DNA of 64,000 bases from Chytridium lagenaria (lineage: Eukaryota; Chytridiomycota; Chytridiomycetes; Chytridiales; Chytridiaceae): contig JAHLKC010000048.1 in assembly GCA_025449115.1 (NCBI GenBank), positions 62,001 through 126,000 of the forward strand. Direction: 5' to 3'. This document shows, piece after piece, positions 48,345 to 59,332 of the stretch. The position numbers and the translations under genes were made by a program. Positions within the stretch are counted from its first letter, which is position 1, and each line of letters begins with the position of its first letter. The notes beneath the pieces are model-generated. The model saw only the letters and a list, made by a program, of their open reading frames with translations. It had not been told where the DNA came from and did no database searches.

Positions 48345-50337
48345 TCAAACAAACATCATTGCCAACACAACCCCCACCATCCCAACCAAAACACCCCCCA
48401 CAGTCCTTCCCCCCGCACTCTTTGTCACAACCCCAGCCGTCGTCGTCAACACACCCCCACCTCCACCCATCACACTCGTCCCAGGCAACAACCCCGCCGC
48501 CATCTCCCCATCCATCCTCTCCCAAAACTCACACCTCACCCTATGTTCCTCCCCCCCCGCACTCATCTCCACCGTCTGCGCATCCAAATTCACAAGCAAC
48601 TGTTCCCGATTCTCACCAAACCCAGGCCACACCCCCCCCCCCTCCCCATTCGGATCAAACGTTTGACCAAAACGCGTCCACCACGTCACCATCCGATCCG
48701 CAATGACGCTCACAGTCTTATTGTACACATACGGAATCTCCGCCCCATGCGCGGCTCCAAGCGTCGCGCTTTGGGTGACGTTGAAACGGTATCGGTAGTG
48801 TTGTCCGGGTCCGCGGGACATGGAAAACGTTCGGATGGACAGATGAAGACGTTGTCGCCAAAGACTTCGGCGGCGCGGGATTGTGGGGAGGAGATGGTGG
48901 AGTAGAGGGAGGCGATGGTGGTACGGTTTGAGGCGGAGAGCCATTTGAAATTGGTTTGGAGGAAGGTGTCGAAGTGGGAGTCGGCGGTGACGCTGGAGGC
49001 GAACATGCTGCCTTCGTTGACGTTGGTGCTAAAGAAAAAAGCGGTTAGGACGACCGAACGCAAAAGTAAATGGACAGGGGAGAACTCACCCAACGATCAT
49101 CGGTACTTTTGCAATCTTTCCTTCAATCACTCTTTTATAAGGCGCGTCCAGCAAAAACACGCCATCGACCGTGGGTTTCCAGTCCCAGCGCTAACCCCGT
49201 TGATAGTTGTTCCATTGACAGCCCTGAGACAAGCCATCAGATCCGATGCAGAAGCACAACCAACAGAGTTAGCAACGGTCGCTGTGTAATCGGACTGGTC
49301 CTGCGCTGACAAGGTATCGTGGAAGGACGTGTAGGTGCCTGATTCCATGATAGCGGCTTGGAAGGGAACAGAGGTGCCGTTGAACGAGATGAGTTGTAGT
49401 GCGATGGATTCTAATTGAAGGAGTGGTGAGTCACAATGTATTTTCGGAAAAAAGCAAAGAAAAGGTGAAAGTCATAAAACAACAGCGAAAAGGTAATTTT
49501 AGTAAACTGAAGAAAGACGAGAATTATGAACTCACGAGATCCAGCACTCTGTCCAAACGCCCGTAATTCTCCCAGGGTTTCCTCCAAACGCCGCAATATA
49601 CTTTTTAACCCACTCATAAGCCGCCCTCTGATCAAACAACCCAAAATTCGCACCATGTCCTTCCGCCAACACCTGCTTGTTTGAAAAGAACCCATGATAC
49701 CAACACGATAATTGAAGCTCACATACACAACGTTTTGGGTGGACGCTACAATCGTTGTACCGTTGTAAGAGTTGGCGGAACCAGAGACGAATGCACCGCC
49801 GTACGTCCACATAAGGACTGGGAGGTTGGAGGTGGGTGTTGCGGAAGAGGGGGCAAAGATGTTGATGGTGAGACAGTCTTCGGAGGTTGTGCCTGTGGAC
49901 ATGGATGGAGCGCCTGCACCGCCGGGGAGACCGGTTGGGAGTGATGGGAGACCAGTCAAACCTGATGTTCCGTAGGCATCGACATACCACCTTGTTAAAA
50001 AACTGGTAAGAAAACACTGTCCCAAATGCATAAAGCAGGAAAGCGATGATCGCGTTCATAGAAAACAGTTGATATCTCACCTCCTCCTCCTCCTCCTCCT
50101 GCCATGCTTCCCGCCAAACACCCTGGTCCGTAAGCCATTGCCTCAAACACGCCGTCGACTTTAGTAGGGGGTTGAGGAGGCATCCATCGATTCTTTCCAG
50201 GGAGGAGATGCATAAGGAATACCCTTGTAGACGTTAACGCCAGCCTCAACAGTTCCCTTGACGGTGATGTAGTCTAGAGCGACTTGTTGAGCGTTGCATG
50301 ATGCCGCGAGGGCGATGAAGAGAGCGAGTGATAGCAT
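48345..50337 (-). CDS. Secreted or GPI-anchored type-B carboxylesterase
   Basis: An alpha/beta-hydrolase of the carboxylesterase/cholinesterase family, hydrolysing carboxylic esters outside the cell. The start at 50337 gives the signal peptide MLSLALFIALAASCNAQQ, then VNVYKGIPYASPP and AMAYGPGC. The typical EDCLTINIFAP, LPVLMWTYGGAFVSGSANSY and VVYVSFNYRVG blocks follow. FGLFDQRAAYEWVKKYIAAF and GGNPGRIT lead to the nucleophile elbow GQSAG (49540 region), with the catalytic Ser. GAAHGAEIPYVY (about 48760) supplies the His. The protein ends at 48345 in a hydrophobic stretch (GGVLVGMVGVVLAMMFV) with no following polar residues, consistent with a GPI-attachment signal. Introns near 50150-49990, 49535-49410 and 49090-49030; two or three single-base shifts, for example near 48835. 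Confidence 0.88.
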
Positions 50338-51269
50338 TTGTTGATGGTATGAAATTGTCGTTTCTGTTGCTTGTGGTGAGAATGGTGGAGAGCCATGGTG
50401 GACCTTTTTATAGGGAGATTGCGCATGATGGTTGATCGTGAAGTACAAGTCTGAGGAAGTCTAAAACCACATTGTTCGTGTATCGCTTTCCTCTTTCAGA
50501 CCATATAAAATGTCAGCCACGATGTATTGAAATATTGCAGATCTTCAGCTTGGCACTACATTTCCAAGAGTTTTCATTTCCTTTAAACCCGTAGTAATTG
50601 TATAGGGTCTAAACAGTGCATCACGGAAATGCTATAGTGACCATTATTGGTTATTCTTACTTTAGTTTATTGCACCTCCTGCTGCCCGTTGGTTACTGAT
50701 ATCCGTCTGTCAGACACCCTTGGCTGGAATTGGATGGCCAAGAGAAAACGTTTTAAGATCCAAACTCCTCTTTGTCCAACTTCCCTCTTTGTGTTGATTT
50801 TCTTATTAGTGGATTTTTCTCGTTGATTTTTTAAAGTAAGCTTTTCTTGGGTTGGTCCAAGAAGTGTGATGTGAATCGTCAGAGGGGGCACGTCCTTTTC
50901 TCACAAGATGCTGTAAATGGCCGTAAACATCATAGCGTAAGGTGGTGATGCTCACTATTTGATTTGCAATTTGAAACCTCCGAGACATTCTTGAGGGAGG
51001 CTGTCACAAACGACTTTAGACAGCCTCATCGTTTCTTAGCGTGTACTTCAACTAAGCATCCCCCAGATTTCGTGCACTAGCAAAGGAGAGGCAGGCATGC
51101 TCTATAGCAACGACCTATATGCTTTGCATAATTTTTACAGAACCCCCAACATTGACTTTCTGCATCTTTTATTCAGCTTCAAGCAATTCTCTGTTTTGGC
51201 ATCGACATCGCAACGTTTTAAAAAGCAATAGCGAAACAAAACACCATGAAAATATCAGATTCATTCACA
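50338..51269. other. Intergenic
   Basis: Nothing recognised. Includes the esterase promoter (A/T-rich near 50390-50520) and short frames without motifs. Confidence 0.5.
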
Positions 51270-53006
51270 TCACCCCCTGAAACGCATCCGAGGAAGGAAA
51301 AACGACAACATATCCGTCATCGTCACAACATCCACCGGCTTCCCAGGCGGCGTCTCCAGTTCTTGAGCCTCGGCCTCTTTCACCGTCTTGGCATCTTGCA
51401 CCCAGATTCGATGAATCCCCGATTTGAGTGCCTTAGAAAGCATGGTTAGCAAGAAACCTGTATGGAATATATCTTACCGTCAAGATCGCAATCCACAAAG
51501 TTTCATCTTCCCCAAACATCCTCACCCTCTCTAACACCTCCCATGAAACCTCTGCAACTTCAACCTCCCCCTCATCTTCAATCACAATCTGTTCCTTCTT
51601 ACGGAATTCACGCACCCTCCTCAAAAACGTTTTCACAGGCAACAACAACGAGGCCAACGACTCCCTATCCCCGTGATACCACGAAGATCCGACGCTGACA
51701 AATTAGCAACAACCTGTTCACGCGCAACAAGCGAAGTGGCGGACGCGCTGGTATCCATGATGGGCACCGCAGAGAGACGGTGGAGATGCATGACACGGAA
51801 ACATTGTAAAGCGGACCACGTGGAAGGGACGGCGATGATGTGACGGCGGCGGCTGGCCAGAGTCAACATTTCACCGTGCGTCGTGGAGGTTTGTTGTTCC
51901 TTGCTTTTAGCTTTAGCCGGGGATTCGGTTGGAGTCATGAGAGGGATTTTGGGTGAGGAGGGGTCCCTGGAGTGGGTTGGTTGGGATCACGAAAGATTGG
52001 GTCCGCGGTGGCGTCGAAAGGGGTTTTGGAGGAGGGATGGAGATGGAGGCGATGTTGGAGGACTTCGGGGATTCTAGAGGAGAGAAGGACAGCCATAGGG
52101 ACTGCGGCGAAGGAGTCTCGGTAGTCGACGATCCAGCGAAGGAGGTCGGTCTACAATCATGAAAGGTTTAAGTAATCGCAAAAATAACACCACTCATGAA
52201 CAGAAAGGGAATACTTTTTAATAACGTGTAAAGAAGTATCTAGTGTTTATCTCACCTGAGTCACCAAGGTTACCTTTTCACCCTTTCTCACCTCCCCCAA
52301 TTCCCCCCCGGCCTCCGCTCCTTTCACACCGTCCTCTCCCACAACAAGCACCCGATGAAAGATCGTCAACATCCTCAACAAAGTCGTAATGCTATCACTC
52401 GCCCTCAGCATCCACGTGCCACCCGCCGCTCCACAGGTCATATTGGACTCCCTTGTCAACCCCAAAAGCGATGATACGGGTGTTTGGAAAAAGGATTTCA
52501 CTTCGGCGTCAACCTCAAGCCACCGCGAAAAGGCGTGCTGCGTGTTTTCGAGTCTTTAACATATTAAAACAGAATAAATCATCAACCCCTTACTCAATTT
52601 TATCAAAGACTCTTTGAAAAACTGTCCATGCCAACACATCCTGAATCGAAACAATACCCAAATACTCCTCCTTCCCACTCTCCCGTTTCCTAAAAACAGG
52701 CACGGCCACAATCCGGTACCTCGCCATAATACACATCACAGTCCCCACTTCCGTCGATTCCTCAACAGCAACCACCGAATCTCCCAAGGTCTTTCTATCG
52801 CCACCTTCACCCGCGAACCGTATTTTACGGTGTGCAAGGAGCGCGGCAATGGGGATGGTGTGGAGGATACCGTCCAGAAGCTGCGCAGCAGAGTTTGTGG
52901 CATCAGAACGCGGGGTGATGGACGTGGACCCTTCCGCTGTGGTTGCGGGATTGGGGGTGACGGGAATTGAGGTAGAAGCAGATGGGGGTGGCGTTGAGGG
53001 TTCCAT
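51270..53006 (-). CDS. CBS-domain (Bateman) protein
   Basis: Start at 53006 after a short Ser/Pro/Thr-rich N-terminus (MEPSTPPPSASTSIPVTPNP). CBS-type features: TIPIAALLAHRKIRF, GTVMCIMARYRIVAVPVFRK, EEYLGIVSIQDVLAW; then LLRMLTIFHRVLVVGED; CFRVMHLHRLSAVPIMD and VANLSASDLRGI; and finally GIHRIWVQD with VDVVTMTDMLSFFL near the C-terminus at 51270. That makes about four CBS units, i.e. two Bateman modules, which usually bind adenine nucleotides. The plan is similar to fungal Sds23-type proteins or AMPK-gamma, but I cannot tell which. Introns about 52590-52560, 52258-52150 and 51474-51440; one shift near 51690 and another near 51950. Confidence 0.75.
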
Positions 53007-53534
53007 GCTTGATGGTTCTGTAGTTTTTCTTTATTTTTCGATGGGGAAGTTTTTACCTTTTCGCTTCTTATAAGAGAGGCCATGGAGGCTTGGGAGACAT
53101 CTGATTTTCTTTCTTTTTTATTCTAAAGAAGAAAGAAAGGTGCTCGTCCAGAATGTGGCAGCTTTCTCAAAAAGTTCGTTGCAAACACGCTGCTTTTGTA
53201 GTTTGAGTTAAACACGTGCTATAGTATCGCCGTAAAGCAGCGTATTTGCAACGAATTTGGAGACACGCTGGTCACATAATAAATGAATTGTATACATTCA
53301 CGACGATATCACGTATTATCTTTACTGAAAAAATAACAAAACCCCTTCCGAATAAAGTGACCAAAGGCGGAAAGAACCGTAAAACTGAAAAATTGTACGT
53401 GAAATGCACACGGATGTTCTGAATATGTTCTCAAATTATATAACAACAAAACAACACGAAGGAAAAAGAATGCCAAATATATCCAAAAAGAAAAACAAAA
53501 AAACCGAACAGTCAGCGAGAAAAAGCGTTTAAAA
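53007..53534. other. Intergenic
   Basis: CBS gene promoter and the 3' flank of the next gene. GTTTGAGTTAAACACG lies at about 53201; no coding sequence supported. Confidence 0.45.
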
Positions 53535-54336
53535 TCACAAAACAAAGGCAGCCATAACAACTGCAATCGCGGCCGCAACAGCCGACCCTACAATCTGATC
53601 AGCCCCACTCTGCGTGTTTGGCGCGAAGGGTGCCGTCACAGGGGTGAGTGTCCTAGCAGTCGTTGCGATAACGGATCCAGTCGCAGCTCTTGTACCAGAG
53701 AGAGTCGTAGATCCAGAAGCGCCAGCAGTAGCACCGGCTGTGGTAGAAGCATTATCAGTGGGTCCAGCGGTAGCAGTAGCGTCGGGAGAGGCGCCAGTGC
53801 TTGCTCCAGGGGTGGGGTGTCGGTTGATCCACCCGTAGAAGGGGCAGCTGTTGCTCCACCGCTGGGTGATGGGGCCGGGGCAGGGGGCTGGGTGGCAGGG
53901 CCGTTAGGGTTAGGGGGGATGGTGGCGGTGGGGTTTGCAAGCGCTTCGTTGATGCGGGTGGTAAATTGGTCCAGAGCCGCTGTGGCCGTGGAATCGATAT
54001 TGCCAGCACGGAGAGTCTATTCAAAGAGTGGATTTTAGATGATCACTATCAGCTTTGTTAAATGAAAGCTGAACTTACACCAAGGAGGAAGTTCAATGCT
54101 CCAACATCGACAGGAGTGAAATCAGCGACGGAGTGGATTTGTTGAAGCCTGATGTTAATTTCACCAGTAGGGTCGGGGATGTTACGGAAAGCAGCATCGA
54201 GGTTTGCGGACATGTCTGCAAAGCTGCGATCGTAGATGATGGCTTGAGCATGGACTAAGGGTGAGATCAAGGCTAGCATGACGATCAAAGCAAAGAGCTT
54301 GACGGAGCTGAAGACGGTGCGTTTCGAGGAAACCAT
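53535..54336 (-). CDS. Small secreted Ser/Thr/Pro-rich protein, GPI-type C-terminus
   Basis: Exons 54336-54079 and 54016-53535. The N-terminal signal peptide (FALIVMLALISPLVHAQAII) is followed by a folded-looking segment (FADMSANLDAAFRNIPD through ALNFLLG, then TLRAGNIDSTATAALDQFTT). A long Pro/Ala/Thr/Ser-rich stalk follows (PPNPNGPATQPPAPAPSPSG). After one or two shifts near 53820 the frame ends SGADQIVGSAVAAAIAVVMA + AFVL, a classical GPI-attachment end. Probably a cell-wall or surface protein. Family not recognised. Confidence 0.65.
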
Positions 54337-55152
54337 GTTTGCGTGAATAGGGATGGGCTGTGGATGTGCTTGGCGAGTAGGTTGCTAAGTAATGATGATG
54401 GCTAAAGAACAAAGGTTAGGTGTTGCTAATCAAGAATGACGGGATCGAATTTAAAAAGGAGAAGATGTTGAAAAGAAAGACGTATATGTCAGAGCAAGTA
54501 AAAGGAAGGGTCGAATCTTTGACAACGACAACTCACCTTGACGTAAAAGCTAAAGACACTTGTCCGAATATAAGTCTACAGTCTAAAGAAAACAACAGAG
54601 GGTGCTGATAGAAGCAACTAGCTCTGCAAAGGTCAGGGGTGGGAGAAGAAACGTATAGCCAGAAGGTGGAGGGAAAGCAAACGGGTTTTTGTAGGAAAAA
54701 ACGCGTTGACAAACGAACGGCCAGGGGGGCGCCCGTTGAAACATAGGAAATTGGGACCAATTGGAGACAATTTCCATTTGAAAGGGAGGCACCCACAAAA
54801 CCCGTTGGCTCTACCGTCGCGAACAACTCTGAAACACCATGCATCGTTAAAGTAAAAAGGAAAGTTTGTTTATGCCGTAAGATCTTGTTATGCTTTTATT
54901 GGTGTAAGCAAAAGGGTTTTTTGGAAGGACGAACTAGCGCCACCTTTTTTATCCATCAATTAAACGGCAGGACTCACGATCAATTCAGATTATTCTTACT
55001 TAGTCTTCCTTCCCATGTGTGCCATTCCTTCCACATCTCGCTTCAAATCAATCTCTTTATCAGCTGTGAAAACTATTCGTTGATGATTGAATTAAAAAGT
55101 AAAAGATAGCAAAGACATTTTATTTTATTGCGGAAACTGCAGATCCAGCTCA
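54337..55152. other. Intergenic
   Basis: No supported gene; minus frame 54533-54844 lacks motifs. Promoter of the small GPI-type protein at the left and 3' flank of the GH16 gene at the right. Confidence 0.5.
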
Positions 55153-56916
55153 CTAACACATCTCCCAAATCGTCACCTGATGTACCTTCAGTGCTGTATC
55201 CTCCCCTTTCCACGTCTTTCCCCACCCATCCCTCGCATCCCAAAACTCTTTAGCTGCAGTCGGCGATTTGTTATTCCACGGTGTACCTGATCGGAAATAG
55301 CCGTTGGTGCCTCCAACTGCAACGTTGAGGATCAAGTAGAACTCTGTTAACGTTAGGATCGTAACTTAAAAATGCGATGTACCTTGATCGAACGGCGCTT
55401 GAGGACAACCACCAGCCCATGGATTTAGGACAGTGGGAGGGAATGCACCCTTGCCATAAAAGTCGGTGAGGGAGACGTTGAGGAGGATGTTGGAGGGTGT
55501 ATCAATGTATGTGATGATAGATTCAGGTGTCCATGTCTACAGACATATTAGATCAACGAAACTCAAGGATATCCTACCATTCCAAATGTGTGCAAACCGT
55601 CTGAAAAAGAACCCGAGGAAAGGTTGAATGAAGCGGTGGTCTGATTGAAGCGATTCAACAGAAAGTCGGGACCCCAGTGTACTAACTAAAGTGAGCGCAA
55701 TATCAAAGAAAACGTAAGCTGTAGTTGTAAACGTACACGTTGACATCACCATATTATTCCCCCAAACTCATACGAGGCGTTATTCCCACGCGCTTCCATA
55801 ATATCTACATATAATTGGATCCCTTCAGCTTCATAAATACCTACCTATCTCCCCAGAAGCCGGCCACTGTCCGTACACGCCATATTTTGGCAACAGCCCT
55901 GTTAAAGAATATAAGCTCAACGCCATCACATATTCCACAGCTCACAAATCGCTGGCCATATCCAATCCCCCTTTGGCAACTGCGCAACAACTTCTACCTT
56001 TCCATAGCGAAAACTAAAACTGTCCACGCTTCGAAGTAACGCGCTACGAATTGGGTTGATGATATAAGTTCCGTCGCTGTGACGGATGCAACCGTTGTCG
56101 GCATTATCGGTACAAGTGTTGCCGTCAACAGGCGTTCCCCAGAGATTTTCGCTAAAATGTCAAATGTAGAAGTTGAAAACGAACCCTTACGTGTGTCCAG
56201 ACGTGACTGCAGGTGCACCTATTACGTCTGCAGTAAAAGTAGGCTTGATGTAAAGCACCGAATCCTTAACATAAGAGTTCCTACGATCGTTCGTGTACCA
56301 TTGAAATTCCCAGTTCTACAATGTACGAAGACAGTCATGGTTAGTATTGTTTTATCCACGCGTCAAAAACGTTACCCCGCCACCTCTCATCGTGATATCG
56401 TGTTTCCATTTCGTAAAGTCGAGAAAATGAAAGTCGTCTTGGAATGCAACACAGAAGTTGCGAGAAGCGGACGAGTTTGGAGGAATGCATTGAAAGGTTC
56501 TTGGGGTTCCGATCGTGGATTTGGCTGATAATCACTTCAAAACTGCTCGAAAACAATAAAATGAATGACGTACCTGCAGACGGCGCCTTTATCGACGTTG
56601 ACGGACTCGACAAAGCAGGAGGTTCTATTTTCAATTTCCCACATACCGTCGACGCTAGCTCCCAAATCCGCCCACCGACGCAGCAGAAAAGAGTATTGTC
56701 ATAGCACCCAAAAGTTCCAACTGATACACCACAGGCGTTTGGGGATGATTTAGGACATATGACGGAGTGGATGGTGCCTGGGAGGGTGAGACAAACGTAA
56801 GCTTGGGGATCGAAGGAGGAAGTGCTGCATTGAGCAGGTGGAAGGAGTTCGACGGCGTTGATGGCGATGGCGTTGATGAAGACGAGGAGAGGAAAGGCGA
56901 GGGATTGAATGGACAT
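55153..56916 (-). CDS. GH16 beta-1,3-glucanase-like protein with Cys-rich N-terminal module
   Basis: Signal peptide (SLAFPLLVFINAIAINAV), then a cysteine-rich module (CSTSSFDPQAYVC, VICP, CGVSVGTFGCYDNTLFCC) whose spacing resembles the CBM52-like carbohydrate-binding motif. The GH16 fold follows: NWEFQWYTNDRRNSYVKDSV, LYIKPTFTADV, ENLWGTPVDGNTC, RYGKVEVVAQLPKGDW, then WPASGEIDIMEARGN with the catalytic ExDxxE, SDGLHTFGM, TWTPESIITYIDT and ILNVAVGGTNGYF. It ends at 55153 (WEMC). With both glutamates kept it could cleave laminarin-type beta-1,3-glucans; related proteins only bind them. Many short introns (for example about 56575-56520, 56320-56300, 55850-55800). Likely secreted, for wall remodelling or feeding on algal or fungal glucan. 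Confidence 0.88.
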
Positions 56917-57416
56917 GGTGGTGAAATATTAAAACTACAAGGACGTGTGTGGGGGCCGAATATATATTTGATGATGATGGATCGTGAGCTTGTTTTTGCT
57001 GATGGAATGCAAACCTTGCCTTCATTCTCCCGATTGATATCTTGCACAATTAAAATCGTGTGAGGAATGTAACCGATCAATGTGAGAAAGCAAACAAATA
57101 TATTAGAAGTTTAATTTTAATATTTTAGCTTTGGTTGTTGAGTGTGAGAGCAAAAGATTGGAAGGAAATGATTGAAATGCAATAAGATAAAATGCCGCGT
57201 ATTGTAAAAGTCTTAAAAAACAGGGAACAATAATACACAAAAGAGGAGAACTCCAATAAAATAAGTTAAGTGCACATATGCTTAAACACACAAAGGATGA
57301 GGCAAGAACCCCCAAATAAAAGAATTGTGAGAAAGTACGGCCGCTCCAAAGTCCTACAGACTACTAATTATAGTCGCAAGCGAACAATAATAGAAAAAGA
57401 ACATCAAGAACAATTA
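56917..57416. other. Intergenic
   Basis: GH16 promoter side and kelch gene 3' flank. AT-rich; no gene seen. Confidence 0.5.
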
Positions 57417-59043
57417 TCACACCCTCACGCTGCCTACTCCCGAAACTGGCACGTAAGGAAGATACGCCGATCCCGCTAACTCTAAGGCCCACATCCCCTC
57501 CACAACTCCCTCCCCTGTCCTCCCCCCAAAGCAAAACACTCTCGACCTATGATGCACCAAAGCATGTCCCGCCCTCTCCATCGTCTCCACATTCCCAGAA
57601 ACATCCGCTCTACCATCTTTCGCAACAAGCCTATGCAGATTTACAAGAGCAAGCGAAACACTCGGTTCGTTCTGTCCGGAAAGACCACCGTGAATAAATA
57701 AATGGTTTCCGACGAGACATGTCGCATGGTGGTAGCGGGGGGGAGGTTGGAGTGGGGCCATTGGAAGATATGTCCATGTGAGAGTTGTGGGCATAGGGCT
57801 CGGTGCTGGGAAGAAAAAGTTGGATGGAGATGTTCGAAGGGGGTTGTTCGTAGATGACGTCCGGGGTTGCGTTGGCGTTATGAAGGGTTGACGTGGCGTG
57901 ACGGTGGACGTTGTGCTCACGCTTCCCGTAGACGACGGCGACCGTCTTCGTAGATCAACAGAAATCTGCGGTGCCAAAGACGACACAGATGTTGACGCAG
58001 TAGCCATCACAGGACCGCTTCTTCCATTTCCAATCTTTGTCGCCAACAACCCCAACAACGGCACTAGTGGCACTGCAAACGCATCTCCTAGCACCTTCCC
58101 GTCTTCTCCAATCCCTCCAAACACAACCATCACAGTTCCCACCAATGTCACCGTATGACCCATCCTCGGTGTCGGTTCGCCTTCTGAGGGCATCGCCGCG
58201 ACTTGTACCCATCCGGCTGAGGTGTGGCCTGGAGTTGCGGCATCGGATTTTGAGGAGAAGGGGGTGGTGGAGGTGGATATTTGGGGAGCGGTGAGAGGGA
58301 GGATGTACATATCATTGAGAAGACCAGAGTCGCCGGCGTCGCCGCCGTGGATGAGAAGGTGGTTGTCATGAGCGATGGCAGCGTGTGAATGGCGGGGTAG
58401 GGGACGATGTGGGCCCGGAACATCGAGGGTTTCCCAATGTAGGGTTTCAGTGTGGAGGCAGTGGAGGTCATTGAGCAGGTTTCCGTTTTGGTCGCATCCT
58501 ATTGTTTTTTGAAGTTATATGTTCGGTTGGCGGGAATCGAATAATGTTAGAGACATGGAAAAGAAGAAACAACGTGGGTCTTCTCTTAAAGTGCAGAACG
58601 AGAGAACAAGTATAGGATCTCGAGTAAAACCGACTCAATGTAAAACAACGTAGAAAAAGGAACCAACCTCCAAAGACATAAAGCCTCCTCCCCACTAGAG
58701 TCGCAGTGTGCGATTTTCTCGGCATCGGTGGCGTCCCTGATGTTCTCTTTTTCGCCCAACACAAACACTCCACATCAAACACAAAAACCTCATTTAAACA
58801 CTTCCCCTCCCCATCACATCCCCCAAACACCCACATTTTATCATTAACAAGTGTCATAGAATGATGAATCAGCCCAGGCGGAAACCCATCATCCCCCCAT
58901 GCTCGATCATGGACCCGCACCCATCGCATTCGAGAGACATTGTGGTTGCGACGAGCCGGAGAAGACTTTGCAGACATGATGTTGGACGTTAAATGAAGTG
59001 AAGCGGAAGACGATACTCCAGCAGGTTTCCCTAATGCTGCCAT
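57417..59043 (-). CDS. Kelch-repeat beta-propeller protein
   Basis: Start chosen at 59043 (MAALGKPAGVSS), after an acceptor-like CAG; a longer N-terminus is possible. Kelch repeats with the usual GG and spaced W/Y: HHSMTLVNDKMWVFGGCDGE, SHTATLVGRRLYVFGG, SHAAIAHDNHLLIHGGDAGD, GHTVTLVGTVMVVFGGIGED, HHATCLVGNHLFIHGGLSGQ and HALVHHRSRVFCFGGRTGE, with a Ser/Thr-rich insert between the fourth and fifth blades. One intron lies at about 58660-58500. Six motifs would close one propeller. Proteins of this type are scaffolds (compare fungal Tea1/Kel1 or Rab9-effector-like proteins); without a further domain the partner is unknown. Confidence 0.8.
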
Positions 59044-59332
59044 TGAAGCTTTGCTGAAAGGATGATTAGGGAATATTCCAAACGCTTCTAGTATACGGAT
59101 ATCATTCAACCAAAACAAAGTAATCGGCGTTGGCTAGGGGGGAGTAAAAGGAATTGACGTTTTTTGTTTACTGACGTAAAAAAGAGCGCAGAACCGAGGC
59201 ATGAGAAACGCTCTTTTTTTTGTTATTTGTTTGGGGGGCTGGTCACTATGGAAACTGACAATTTCCCTTGGGCGCATTTATTTTCAGCCAATAAGTAAAA
59301 TTTGAGCTGTTTTCTTTGCTGAAAAAACCCTT

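Noticed and set aside
54533..54844. Minus frame of 103 codons between two secreted-protein genes
   Set aside because: No signal peptide or family motif; likely noncoding.
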